This document shows, piece by piece, positions 28,685 to 37,522 of a stretch of 64,000 bases of DNA; position 1 is the stretch's first letter; each line of letters starts with the position of its first letter. The notes below the pieces were generated by a model, which saw only the letters and a list, made by a program, of their open reading frames with translations, searched no databases and was not told the origin of the DNA. Source of the DNA: Salinisphaera sp002433465 (GTDB lineage Bacteria > Pseudomonadota > Gammaproteobacteria > Nevskiales > Salinisphaeraceae). Position numbers and translations under genes: made by a program. The stretch lies in NCBI RefSeq assembly GCF_040361435.1, contig NZ_APNL01000001.1:186001-250000 (forward strand), in the 5' to 3' direction.

Positions 28685-30562
28685 GTGGCCAAGAAACCCT
28701 CGCTCATTCGTCGTCTCTTTCGTGGCATTTGGCGCACGATCCTGCTGTTCTATGCGCTGCTGCTGATCGTCACGCTGGTGCTGATTCCGGTGGGGGTTTA
28801 TTTCGCTTTCTTCAGCGCGCCCAGCGTGAGCGTGGAGCAGGATACGGCGCTGGTCTGGGCGCCCAGCGGCGATCTGGTGGAGCAGCGCAATCACGGTGTC
28901 GGCTCGCTGCTCGGGGCGGCGGTGTCCCAGCCGCAGCCGCAGTCGGTGGTTCGTGACCTGATCGACTCGCTGGACCGGGCCGCCGACGATAGCCGTATCA
29001 AGCTGGCGTTTCTCAAGCTCGACGAACTGGGCAGTGCCCAGCCCGGCCAGCTGCAGGACCTCGTGGCCGCGATCGATCGCTTCAAGCAGTCCGGCAAGCC
29101 GGTCTATGCCTGGGCGCCGTCCTACGATCAGGCCCAGTACGCGCTCGCCTCGCATGCCGATACCATCTACATGGACCCGCTCGGCTATGTGCTGATTCCC
29201 GGCTACGGCGTTTATCGCAACTACTACAAGGACGCGATCGACAAGCTCGGCATCGAGGTCAACGTGTTTCGCGTGGGCGAATACAAATCCTATGTGGAGC
29301 CCTATACCCGCAACGACATGTCGCCGCAGGCGCGTGCGGCCAACCGGACCTGGATGAACTCGCTGTGGCAGACCTATCGGGACGAGGTCAGCGCCGATCG
29401 CGAATTCGCCGCAGCCGATATTGATCGCTATACCGAAACCTATGCCGATGCACTGGTCAGCGCCGGCGGCGATGCCGCGGCCGTTGCCCGGGATGCCGGG
29501 CTGGTCGATACGGTGGCACCGCTGTCGGATATTCGCACCGAAGTCAGCAACCTGGTCGGCCGCGACGAAACCCACGGCAGCTTTCGCCAGATTCATTATG
29601 TCGACTACCTCAATGCCACCGAAGCGCAGCAGCCGGCGCCGGCCACCGAAAGCCGTATTGCGGTGGTCGTGGTCGAGGGCGGCATTGTCGACGGCGAAAG
29701 CGTGCCCGGCTCGGCCGGCGGCGATACCATCGCCCGCATGATTGCCGATGCGCGGCGCGACGACCACGTCGCCGCGCTGCTTCTGCGGGTGAATTCGCCG
29801 GGCGGCTCGGTGACCGCCTCCGAGCGTATTCGGCGCGAGGTCGAGCTCACCCGTCAGGCGGGCAAGCCGGTGGTGGTATCGATGGCCGGCGTGGCCGCAT
29901 CCGGCGGCTACTGGATCTCCATGAACGCCGACCAGATATGGGCCGAGCCGGCCACCATCACCGGCTCGATCGGCATCTTCGGTATCGTGCCCACGTTCGC
30001 CAAGCCGCTGAACGATCTGGGCATTCATACCGACGGCATCGGTACTACGCCGCTGTCGGGCGCGCTGCGGCTGGATCAGCCGCTTTCCGAGCCGGTGAAG
30101 GCCATGCTGCAGGCGGGCGTCGAGCACGGCTACGACGAATTCGTCGGTCGCGTTGCCAGCGCACGTAACATGCAGGAACAGGCTGTACGCGAGATCGCCC
30201 AGGGCCGAGTCTGGAGCGGTATCGATGCCGAGCGCATCGGTCTGGTCGATCACCTGGGTGGCTATCTGGATGCCGAGCAGGCCACGGCCAAGCTCGCCGG
30301 CCTGGGTACCGACGACTATACCCTCCAGCCCATGCTGCCGCCGTCGGACTGGCGTGCGGCGATTCGCGAATTCCTGAGTTCGAACGTTCAATCCGCGATC
30401 GTGCCGGCCTGGCTTTCGAAAGTCACCGATGCATCGGCCCTTGATTGGCTGCGTAACGGGCTCAATGATCCACGACATCTGTATGCGCATTGCTTCTGTG
30501 CGCTCGATAACGACGCGCGCCCCGGCGCGCGCGTTTCGCTACCTCAAACACGCGTGGAGTGA
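28685..30562 (+). CDS. sppA: signal peptide peptidase SppA (67K type)
   Basis: Membrane serine protease that clears cleaved signal peptides. One transmembrane helix (about 13-40) is followed by tandem S49 domains. The catalytic lysine is K201 in GEYKSYVEP and the nucleophile is S406 in VAASGGYW, close to the E. coli K209/S409 pair. The GTG at 28685 is preferred because GGGAG lies 5 bp upstream; an ATG at 28673 would add VVV-type residues and has no ribosome site. About 625 residues, long double-domain form. Confidence 0.93.
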   Translation: MAKKPSLIRRLFRGIWRTILLFYALLLIVTLVLIPVGVYFAFFSAPSVSVEQDTALVWAPSGDLVEQRNHGVGSLLGAAVSQPQPQSVVRDLIDSLDRAADDSRIKLAFLKLDELGSAQPGQLQDLVAAIDRFKQSGKPVYAWAPSYDQAQYALASHADTIYMDPLGYVLIPGYGVYRNYYKDAIDKLGIEVNVFRVGEYKSYVEPYTRNDMSPQARAANRTWMNSLWQTYRDEVSADREFAAADIDRYTETYADALVSAGGDAAAVARDAGLVDTVAPLSDIRTEVSNLVGRDETHGSFRQIHYVDYLNATEAQQPAPATESRIAVVVVEGGIVDGESVPGSAGGDTIARMIADARRDDHVAALLLRVNSPGGSVTASERIRREVELTRQAGKPVVVSMAGVAASGGYWISMNADQIWAEPATITGSIGIFGIVPTFAKPLNDLGIHTDGIGTTPLSGALRLDQPLSEPVKAMLQAGVEHGYDEFVGRVASARNMQEQAVREIAQGRVWSGIDAERIGLVDHLGGYLDAEQATAKLAGLGTDDYTLQPMLPPSDWRAAIREFLSSNVQSAIVPAWLSKVTDASALDWLRNGLNDPRHLYAHCFCALDNDARPGARVSLPQTRVE

Positions 30563-30565
30563 ATC

Positions 30566-31540
30566 ATGGGATTGCTTGTCGAAGGGCAGTGGAAAGACCA
30601 GTGGTATGACACCGATTCCACGGGCGGCAAGTTCGTGCGCGAATCGGCTGGTTTTCGCGACTGGGTGAGCGCCGATCCCGACTCGCGCTTTACCGCCGAA
30701 GCCGGCCGCTATCATCTGTATGTATCGCTGGCCTGCCCCTGGGCCCACCGCACCCTGATTCTGCGCAAGCTCAAGGGGCTGGAGTCGGCCATCGGCGTAT
30801 CGATTGTGGACCCCTATATGGGAGAGTGGGGCTGGAGCTTCTCCGATGCCCCGGGCACGATCCGTGATCCGCTCTATGGTCTGGATCATCTGTTCGAGCT
30901 GTATCAGAAGGCGGCGAGCGGCTACACCGGCCGGGTCACGACGCCCACGCTATGGGACCGCCAGCACGAAACCATCGTCTCGAACGAATCGGCGGATATC
31001 GTGCGCATGCTCAACAGCGCCTTCGACGGCGTGGCCGAGCATCCCGAACGCGACTATTACCCGAGCGAGCTGCGCGCCGAAATCGATGCCGTCAACGAAC
31101 GCGTTTATCACGACGTCAACAACGGCGTGTACAAGGCCGGCTTCGCGACAACGCAGGAGGCCTACGAACAGGCTTTCGAGAAGCTGTTCGCCACCCTCGA
31201 CTGGCTCGACGCACGCCTGGCCGAACAGCGTTATCTGGCCGGCAGTCGAATCACCGAAGCCGACTGGCGCCTGTTCGTCACCCTGGTGCGCTTCGACGCG
31301 GTCTATGTCGGCCATTTCAAATGCAACCTGCGCCGTATTGCCGACTACCCTCATCTGTCGGGCTATCTGCGCGAGCTTTACCAGGTGCCCGGTATTGCCG
31401 AAACCACCAATTTCGACCATATCAAGCAGCACTACTACCGCAGCCATCCGACCATCAACCCGACCGGTATCGTGCCGGTCGGCCCGGCGCTGGATCTGTA
31501 TGCGCCGCACGGGCGGGCCGCGGCCGGCGCGCTGGACTAG
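30566..31540 (+). CDS. glutathionyl-hydroquinone reductase (Xi-class GST, YqjG/ECM4)
   Basis: Cytoplasmic enzyme that removes glutathione from glutathionyl-hydroquinones. The catalytic cysteine is in SLACPWAHR (about residue 58), and GEWGWSF, TPTLWD, YPSELRAEID and RYLAGSRITEADWRLF are all family hallmarks. The length of 324 residues is typical. The GGAG ribosome site overlaps the sppA end, and the gene starts 3 bp after the sppA stop, so the two are co-transcribed. Confidence 0.92.
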   Translation: MGLLVEGQWKDQWYDTDSTGGKFVRESAGFRDWVSADPDSRFTAEAGRYHLYVSLACPWAHRTLILRKLKGLESAIGVSIVDPYMGEWGWSFSDAPGTIRDPLYGLDHLFELYQKAASGYTGRVTTPTLWDRQHETIVSNESADIVRMLNSAFDGVAEHPERDYYPSELRAEIDAVNERVYHDVNNGVYKAGFATTQEAYEQAFEKLFATLDWLDARLAEQRYLAGSRITEADWRLFVTLVRFDAVYVGHFKCNLRRIADYPHLSGYLRELYQVPGIAETTNFDHIKQHYYRSHPTINPTGIVPVGPALDLYAPHGRAAAGALD

Positions 31541-31558
31541 GCAGGCGCTCGAACTCTG

Positions 31559-32353
31559 TCAGCGTCCGGTTGCGCAGGCTCGGTCCAGGCTTGTCTGCAG
31601 GCGTACGGCATGGTTGGAAAAAATCCAGTCCACGCCGCGCGCGATTTCGCGCCGGCACATGGCGGGGCTGCAGATGAAGCCGCTGCCAACCAGCGAACGA
31701 CGTTGATGCAGGCCTCGGATATGATGCGGTCTTAACAAGGCAAAGGGTCCGGCCAGACCGGCGCAGTCGTGGTTGCGCGCCCAGTCGTAGAGGTCGTTGT
31801 AGTTGAACTTGGCTACCGGCAGATGGCACCGCGCCGGCAGCTCGGCCACGGCTTCGAACAGGCGCGTATCCAGCGACAGCACGTGGAAATCCTGTTGTGG
31901 AACCAGCGGCGACAGCAGATCCAGTAGCCGCCGCTCGGCCTTGGCCGTACCGCGCGTCTTGATCTCGAGCATGAGATGGGCGCGCGTGGCGTAGCGCTCC
32001 AGAAAACTGTCCAGATGAGGCAGCTCCGGCACCCGCCGGCGCAGGGTGGGCCAGGGCGTGTCGGCCACCACGTCGTTGAGGCCGAATACGCGCTTCAGGT
32101 CGGCATCGTGAACCACCACCGGTTCGTCGTCGCGGGTAAAACGCACGTCGAACTCGATACCGGCCACACCGGCGGCGATGGCCGGGTCGAATGCCGCGAA
32201 GGTGTTTTCGCGCACGCGCTGTCCGTCGCGTTCGCCGCGATGCGACACGATACGAGCGTTCGCCAGCGCCTGCCGATCCGGGGCGCGATGCGGCAGCCGT
32301 GCCAGAACGGCCTCCGCGGTGTGGGACAATAAGGATTCAAGATGTCGATTCAC
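31559..32353 (-). CDS. glycerophosphodiester phosphodiesterase
   Basis: TIM-barrel enzyme that hydrolyses glycerophosphodiesters to glycerol-3-phosphate and an alcohol. Active-site signatures are VSHRGERDG, RENTFAAFD, GIEFDVRFTRD and VVVHDADLKR, then EIKTRG further on. There is no signal peptide, so a cytoplasmic UgpQ-like role is likely. The start is unclear: GTG 32353 leaves 95 bp to the divergent metC gene, while GTG 32431 would leave only 17 bp and no promoter space. Neither has a clear ribosome site. Confidence 0.87.
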   Translation of the reverse strand: MNRHLESLLSHTAEAVLARLPHRAPDRQALANARIVSHRGERDGQRVRENTFAAFDPAIAAGVAGIEFDVRFTRDDEPVVVHDADLKRVFGLNDVVADTPWPTLRRRVPELPHLDSFLERYATRAHLMLEIKTRGTAKAERRLLDLLSPLVPQQDFHVLSLDTRLFEAVAELPARCHLPVAKFNYNDLYDWARNHDCAGLAGPFALLRPHHIRGLHQRRSLVGSGFICSPAMCRREIARGVDWIFSNHAVRLQTSLDRACATGR

Positions 32354-32448
32354 GGCACGCAGTGATTCCAGCCGAACGATGGGCGCAAGTATAGAGGCCC
32401 ATCGGCCTGGCAGGGCCGGCCGAGCGAACACAAAGGATCGAAGCAGGC

Positions 32449-33612
32449 ATGAAAACCGCTACCCGACTCGTGCATGCCGGGCGCGACCCGGCCCGGCAAC
32501 AGGGCATGGTCAATCCGCCCGTCTATCACGCATCCACGGTGTTGTTCGAATCCCTCGATGCGCTCGAACGGGCGGCCGCCAACCCGTTCGAGGGCGTCTA
32601 CTACGGGCGTAACGGTACGCCCGTGCAGTTCGCGTTCGAATCGGCGGTGGCCGAAATGGAAGGCGCGCACGGCGCGGTCACCACCTGCTCGGGGCTGGCC
32701 GCCATCACTGCGGCGCTGATGAGCCATGCCCGGCAGGGCGCCCACTTTCTGGTGACGGATAGCGTCTACGGGCCCACGCGCAAGCTATGCGACGGCCTGC
32801 TCCAACAGCTGGGCGTGACCACCGAGTATTTCGACCCGACGATTGCCCCTGAGGCCCTTGAAGCCCGCGTAACCGATGCCACGCGGGTGCTGTTCCTGGA
32901 GGCGCCGGGCTCGCTGACCTTCGAAATCAGCGATATCCCGGCTTTGGCCGGTGTGGCGCGTCGCCATGGCGTGACCGTTATGGCCGACAATACCTGGGCG
33001 ACGCCGCTGTATTTCAACGCCTTCGAGCACGGCGTGGATATTTCGATTCATGCCGCGACCAAGTATCTGGTCGGTCATGCGGATGCCATGCTCGGCGTGA
33101 TCAACTGCAACGAAACGCACTACATGAACGTGCGCAAGACGGCGGCCGGTATGGGCTACTGCGCCGGCCCGGACGATATCTATCTCGGTTTGCGCGGGCT
33201 GCGCACGCTCGGCCAGCGTCTACCCACCCATCAGGCCAACGCGATCGCGCTTGCCGACTGGCTTGCCGATCAGCCCGCGGTGGCGCGGGTCATCCATCCG
33301 GCCCGTGCCGATCATCCACAGCATGCGCTGTTCGCCCGCGATTTCAGCGGCGCGAGCGGCCTGTTTTCGATCGTCCTGCAGCCGGTCGAGCGTGCGCGCC
33401 TGGCCGCCATGCTCGATCATCTCGAACTGTTCGGGATGGGCTTTTCCTGGGGCGGCTATGAAAGCCTGATTCTCGCGGTGGACCCGAATCGAAGCCGCAC
33501 GGCCACACGCTGGGCCCACGAAGGCCCCACGCTGCGGATTCATGCCGGTCTTGAGGCCGTGGACGACCTGATCGCCGATCTGGCAGCCGGCTTAAAGAGG
33601 TTGGCTGCCTAG
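32449..33612 (+). CDS. metC: cystathionine beta-lyase
   Basis: PLP enzyme that splits cystathionine to homocysteine, pyruvate and ammonia in methionine synthesis. Signatures include YYGRNGTPVQ, EAPGSLTFEISDI, MADNTWATPLYF and the PLP-lysine segment IHAATKYLVGHADAM. The length of 387 residues is typical. MetC is favoured over MetB or MetZ by the GSLTFE and GHADAM segments, but related trans-sulfuration enzymes cannot be fully excluded. AAGCAGG lies upstream of the ATG. Confidence 0.88.
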   Translation: MKTATRLVHAGRDPARQQGMVNPPVYHASTVLFESLDALERAAANPFEGVYYGRNGTPVQFAFESAVAEMEGAHGAVTTCSGLAAITAALMSHARQGAHFLVTDSVYGPTRKLCDGLLQQLGVTTEYFDPTIAPEALEARVTDATRVLFLEAPGSLTFEISDIPALAGVARRHGVTVMADNTWATPLYFNAFEHGVDISIHAATKYLVGHADAMLGVINCNETHYMNVRKTAAGMGYCAGPDDIYLGLRGLRTLGQRLPTHQANAIALADWLADQPAVARVIHPARADHPQHALFARDFSGASGLFSIVLQPVERARLAAMLDHLELFGMGFSWGGYESLILAVDPNRSRTATRWAHEGPTLRIHAGLEAVDDLIADLAAGLKRLAA

Positions 33613-33669
33613 CCGATATGCCCGACAGAGCGCGCTGCAGCCGGCAGTGCGTATTGCGAGGGCGATTCA

Positions 33670-34338
33670 ATGAAAAAAATGCAGTGGCTGGGGGCCGTCG
33701 GCCTTGCGGCGATGGCCTGCGGTGCGCAGGCGGGTGATTTCGGCGTGGGCGCCGTGGCCGGCACGCTTGGCTTGGGCGGCCAGGTCTCCTATGCATGGAC
33801 CGAGCGCGTCCAGACCCGTGCCATGGTCGCGGGCTTCAGCACCGACGTGGATTTCCAGGCCGAAGGCGGCAGCGATCTCGATTACAGCGGCAACGTCGAC
33901 CTGTTGCACGGTGCCTTGTTGCTGGACTACCACCCCTTCGGCGGCGTGTTTCGCCTGACCGGTGGTGTGATGCTCAACGACGACAAGATCGATGGCAGCG
34001 CGGTCTGCGAACAGACGGTCTGCGATCTGGGTGATAACGAAGGCGTTCTCGTGCAGGGCGATCGCCTGGACGCGACCGCACGCTACGATTCGGTGTCGCC
34101 CTATATCGGCTTCGGCTGGGGCAAGTCGCCGGGTGCCGAGGGCGGGCTGGGCTTTAGCGCCGATATCGGCGTGTTCTATCTGGGCGATCCGGATGTGAAC
34201 GTCAAGCTCAGCGGCGCATCCACGGTTAACCCGATCGCACGCGATGCAGTGGAGCAGGAAAAGGACGGTATCGAGGACGATCTGGACAAGCTGCCGCTGT
34301 ACCCGGTGGTGATGCTGGGCCTCGATTATCGGTTCTGA
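33670..34338 (+). CDS. predicted outer-membrane beta-barrel protein
   Basis: A 222-residue protein with a signal peptide cleaved after ACGAQA (about residue 21). The mature part has alternating amphipathic strands, Gly- and Asp-rich turns, and ends in YRF, a terminal aromatic residue that suits the BAM complex. The segments LLDYHPFGGVFRLTGGVMLN and SPYIGFGWG are reminiscent of small channel-like barrels, but no named family is recognised with certainty. One pair of cysteines (about residues 116 and 121) could form a disulfide. Confidence 0.7.
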   Translation: MKKMQWLGAVGLAAMACGAQAGDFGVGAVAGTLGLGGQVSYAWTERVQTRAMVAGFSTDVDFQAEGGSDLDYSGNVDLLHGALLLDYHPFGGVFRLTGGVMLNDDKIDGSAVCEQTVCDLGDNEGVLVQGDRLDATARYDSVSPYIGFGWGKSPGAEGGLGFSADIGVFYLGDPDVNVKLSGASTVNPIARDAVEQEKDGIEDDLDKLPLYPVVMLGLDYRF

Positions 34339-34380
34339 ACGACTCCGTTCGCTGGTTTGATGCCAGCCCGGCATAGCCGA

Positions 34381-34412
34381 CGACCGGGGCGCATTGCATG
34401 GCGCTCCGGTCG
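34381..34412. terminator. stem-loop between convergent OMP gene and nadC
   Basis: CGACCGGGGCGC, loop ATTGCATG, GCGCTCCGGTCG forms a 12-bp stem with a single G-U pair. There is no T run, but it lies exactly between the two converging genes and may slow or stop transcription from both sides. Confidence 0.45.
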
Positions 34413-34429
34413 AATCCATGGCTGCGCTG

Positions 34430-35299
34430 TCAGTCGGTATGCATGCGCATCGAGAAATCGGTGGCACGAATATGCTTGGTCAGCCCGCCGATGGAAATGC
34501 GATCCACGCCGGTGTCGGCTACCTCGCGTACGTTGCGCAGGCTGATGTCGCCCGAGGCCTCGATGACGATATCGCGGCGAAAACGGCGGCGATGTGCATC
34601 GGCCATGTTCACCGCGCGTGCGAGCACGTGGCTTGCCAGGTTATCGAGCAATACGCCGTCGCAGCCGGCTTCCAGGGCCTGCTCCAGCTCTTCGAGCGTT
34701 TCGATCTCCACCTGCACGAACTGGCCGGCCGCGATTTCACGCGCTTTGGCGACGGCGGTTTCGATGGAGCCGGCCGCCATGATGTGATTCTCCTTTATGA
34801 GAATGGCGTCGAACAGCCCGAAGCGATGGTTCACGCCACCGCCGCAGCGCACCGCATAGCGTTGCGCGCTGCGCAGGCCGGGCAGGGTCTTGCGGGTATC
34901 GATGATCTGGGTATTCGTGCCCTTGACCCGCTCGACGAAATCGAAGGTGCAGCTGGCCACGCCGGACAGCAGCTGCAGGAAATTCAAGGCCGTGCGCTCG
35001 CCGCTCAGCAACGCCCGTACCGGGCCGGTGATCTCGCAGACGGGCGTGTTCGAGTGGATGCGCTGGCCGTCGTCGGCAAGCCAGTCGACACGCACCCGCT
35101 CGTCGAGCGCGGTGAAGCTGCGTTCGAACCAGGGTGCGCCGGAGAGAATCGCGTTTTCGCGCACGATCACTCGGGCCTTGGCCTGTAGGCCGTCGTCGGC
35201 GAGCGCCGCGTTGCGATCGCCGTCGCCAATGTCTTCGGCAAGCGCGCGTTCGACGGTGCTGTCGATATCGTCGGGCAGGGTGAGATCGATCTGCGGCAT
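34430..35299 (-). CDS. nadC: nicotinate-nucleotide pyrophosphorylase (carboxylating)
   Basis: Quinolinate phosphoribosyltransferase of NAD synthesis. Substrate-binding residues are seen in DTRKTLPGLRSAQRYAV, GGGVNHRFGLFDAILIKENH, VEIETLEELEQAL, LLDN and EASGDISLRNV. The length of 289 residues is typical. It is transcribed toward the outer-membrane gene. The 238 bp between nadC and egtB hold no gene. Confidence 0.96.
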   Translation of the reverse strand: MPQIDLTLPDDIDSTVERALAEDIGDGDRNAALADDGLQAKARVIVRENAILSGAPWFERSFTALDERVRVDWLADDGQRIHSNTPVCEITGPVRALLSGERTALNFLQLLSGVASCTFDFVERVKGTNTQIIDTRKTLPGLRSAQRYAVRCGGGVNHRFGLFDAILIKENHIMAAGSIETAVAKAREIAAGQFVQVEIETLEELEQALEAGCDGVLLDNLASHVLARAVNMADAHRRRFRRDIVIEASGDISLRNVREVADTGVDRISIGGLTKHIRATDFSMRMHTD

Positions 35300-35537
35300 G
35301 GCTTATCTCGCGTGGTATTGATCGGGGAGCAAAACAGCGCAAACGCGTCAGCTGTTTGCAACGCCAGCGAAAGAATGAACGTCGCCACCTGTCAGTCGTT
35401 CATTTCTCCGTGGCTTGGCGACCTGCGGCCGCGGCACGTATGCGTAGGCGCGTCGTCTACCCGGCTTTTTCTATGCCGGGCTTCTGACAGCACGGCGCAG
35501 TATAAGACATCGCCCCGCGCCCGCGGGTGCCGGCAGC

Positions 35538-36668
35538 TCAGGCGCGGGCCAGGCGCAAACCGGCGTGTACATGGCGATGGGTGGGCGGGTAGAAGTTGCG
35601 AAAGCCGGGCCGACGCACCTCGGGCTCACTGTGCACGCTGGCCCCGCGCGCAACGAAATGTGCGCCGTCGAACCAGGGCATGGAATAGCCGTCGTAGGGA
35701 AAGGGACGAAAACCGGGGTAGGGATAGAAGGCGTCGGCGCACCACTCCCAGACCTGCTCGACATCACGCAGCACACCCGCGCGGCGTGCGGCTTCCCATT
35801 CCAGTTCGCGCGGCAGGCGAGCCTGCGCATAGCGGGCATAGGCGCGGGCTTCGTACCAGCCGATGCCGTGTACGGGCTGCTGGCCTGTATCGGCCGCTTC
35901 GTCGCCGGCAATGGCCCAGCCTTCGGCAAGCGGTTGCCAGTGCTGTGGGTGTTCCACCGCGGCCTGTTCGCGCCAGGCCCAGCCGGGCGCATCCCACCAC
36001 TCGCGGCGCTGGTAACCGCCGCTTTCGATGAACCCCAGCCACTGGGCGTTGGTCACGCAGTGCGGCGCGATGGCGAAAGGGGCCGGGTAGGCGGTGAATA
36101 CGGGCTGTTCGTTGTCGTAGGCATCGATGGTGTCGGTGCCGATATTCACGCTATGGGCCGCTATCGTTTCGAAGTGGCTATCGGGCGCGGCCGGTTCCAT
36201 CGTGAGCGCTACGGGTTCGGGCGCGTCGAGCGCCAGCTGGGCGCGCACCAGGCGCATGGTTTCCAGATGCTGGGCATAGTGCTGGCGTACGAATGCGGCG
36301 AGGTAGCCGTCGGCGAGCAGCGGATGATCGACATCGTTCGCGCGCTGCCAGTAGGCATCGTTCTGTTCGGCCAGTGCGCTGGCCCAGGCGCGCAGATCGG
36401 CGGCGTCGGGCAGGCGGGCGCTGCGTTCGTCCTTGGCCGAGATTTCCGGCACGTACAGATCGCGCCACGCGTGGGTGACCGAGGTGTCGCCAAACACGCG
36501 CTCGGCCAGCCAGTAGGTTTCCATGAACAGTACATGGCCGACGTGCCAGAGCATGGGGCTGAGTTCGGGATGGCTCTGACAGCGTTGCTGGGCGGGGGTG
36601 AGCCCGTCGAGCATGGCCACGCTTGCCTGCCGCAGCTGGGCGATACGAGTGGGCGGGTTGGCGGTCAT
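35538..36668 (-). CDS. egtB: ergothioneine biosynthesis protein EgtB
   Basis: Non-haem iron enzyme that joins hercynine with gamma-glutamylcysteine or cysteine and oxidises the sulfur. An N-terminal DinB-like domain carries the iron ligands: LWHVGHVLF and HYAQHLE supply the three histidines. A C-terminal formylglycine-type (FGE) domain has PVHGIGWYEARAYARY, LPRELEWEAA, VWEWCAD, and FRNFYPPTHRHVHAGLRLA. The protein is 376 residues. It overlaps egtC by 4 bp (ATGA). Confidence 0.94.
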   Translation of the reverse strand: MTANPPTRIAQLRQASVAMLDGLTPAQQRCQSHPELSPMLWHVGHVLFMETYWLAERVFGDTSVTHAWRDLYVPEISAKDERSARLPDAADLRAWASALAEQNDAYWQRANDVDHPLLADGYLAAFVRQHYAQHLETMRLVRAQLALDAPEPVALTMEPAAPDSHFETIAAHSVNIGTDTIDAYDNEQPVFTAYPAPFAIAPHCVTNAQWLGFIESGGYQRREWWDAPGWAWREQAAVEHPQHWQPLAEGWAIAGDEAADTGQQPVHGIGWYEARAYARYAQARLPRELEWEAARRAGVLRDVEQVWEWCADAFYPYPGFRPFPYDGYSMPWFDGAHFVARGASVHSEPEVRRPGFRNFYPPTHRHVHAGLRLARA

Positions 36669-37432
36669 AGCGATTCCCGTCGCGGTGGTTGTCCGGCTTC
36701 GGCGATGATCAGTTCGCCCGACGCTACTTCAGTCCAGCCCGGCTGGTCATCAAACGCTTCCGAGCCGATCGCGGTGCCGCCATGCCAGTCGGCATTGAAA
36801 TACAGCGACGGCGCGTCGCCGTTCACGGCGGCACGCACGGCCACCATCTGCTGGCCGTTGCTGGCAATCATGTTCAGCAATGCCCGGACCTCGGGCGCGT
36901 CGGCAAGCCATGTACGAATAAGCCCGATCACCGCGCGCAACCGTTCGCTGAGCGTGCCGGTCTGCTGACGCATCAGCGCGAACAGATACTCCGAATCGGT
37001 GTTGCCGTTAATGGTGGTTTCGATTTCGGGCGCTATATCGGCGCGCAGCTGCGAGCGCAGGGTTCGGGCGAAGTTGTCGATGAAGCCGTTGTGGGTGAAC
37101 AGCCAGTCGTCGCTGTAGAACGGCTGGGTATTGGCATAGTCGGTGCCCAGACCGGCGGTGGCGCTGCGTACATTGGCCAGCCACAGCGGAGATTGCAGGC
37201 TGCGCCCCAGCGACGCGAGATTGATATCGGCCCAGATGGGCAGAATTTGTCGATAACCGGCGGGGCGGCCGCCTTCATCCAGCCAGGCCGCCCCCCAGCC
37301 GTCGGCATTGACGGTCGCGCTGACCATTTCGCGTGCGGCCCAGGCCTGGTGGCCGAGGCCATGCGGCGGGTCGGTGACCAGCGCGCGCAGCGCCAGCGGG
37401 CGCGCGCCGATGAAGCCGGCAATTCGGCACAT
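36665..37432 (-). CDS. egtC: ergothioneine biosynthesis glutamine amidotransferase EgtC
   Basis: Class II (Ntn) amidohydrolase that removes glutamate from gamma-glutamyl-hercynylcysteine sulfoxide. The nucleophile is Cys2 (MCRIAGFIGAR); HGLGHQAW, NADGWGAAW, FTHNGFIDNF and GNTDSEYLFALM form the active site. Its presence implies that EgtB here uses gamma-glutamylcysteine, as in mycobacteria. It is the first gene of the minus-strand egtCB pair and is divergent from egtD. Confidence 0.93.
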   Translation of the reverse strand: MCRIAGFIGARPLALRALVTDPPHGLGHQAWAAREMVSATVNADGWGAAWLDEGGRPAGYRQILPIWADINLASLGRSLQSPLWLANVRSATAGLGTDYANTQPFYSDDWLFTHNGFIDNFARTLRSQLRADIAPEIETTINGNTDSEYLFALMRQQTGTLSERLRAVIGLIRTWLADAPEVRALLNMIASNGQQMVAVRAAVNGDAPSLYFNADWHGGTAIGSEAFDDQPGWTEVASGELIIAEAGQPPRRESL

Positions 37433-37452
37433 CCGTACAAATCCGAAATATT

Positions 37453-37477
37453 AAGGTTACCCACCGATGATAACCTT
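37453..37477. promoter_or_regulatory. operator-like inverted repeat between egtC and egtD
   Basis: AAGGTTA, 11 bp, TAACCTT: perfect 7-bp arms centred 33 bp upstream of the egtC start and 58 bp upstream of the egtD start. The position between divergent genes of one pathway suggests a shared regulator site. No regulator gene is next to it. Confidence 0.4.
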
Positions 37478-37522
37478 CCGGAATCAACACGCCCAACGAT
37501 CCGCAAAGCGGAACAGCACGTT

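Noticed and set aside
35565..36968. 467-codon plus-strand frame across egtB and egtC
   Set aside because: Antisense to two genes with clear EgtB and EgtC motifs; no family resemblance.
36689..37522. N-terminal extension of the egtD frame
   Set aside because: The extension is antisense to egtC and unlike EgtD; ATG 37523 gives the family length.
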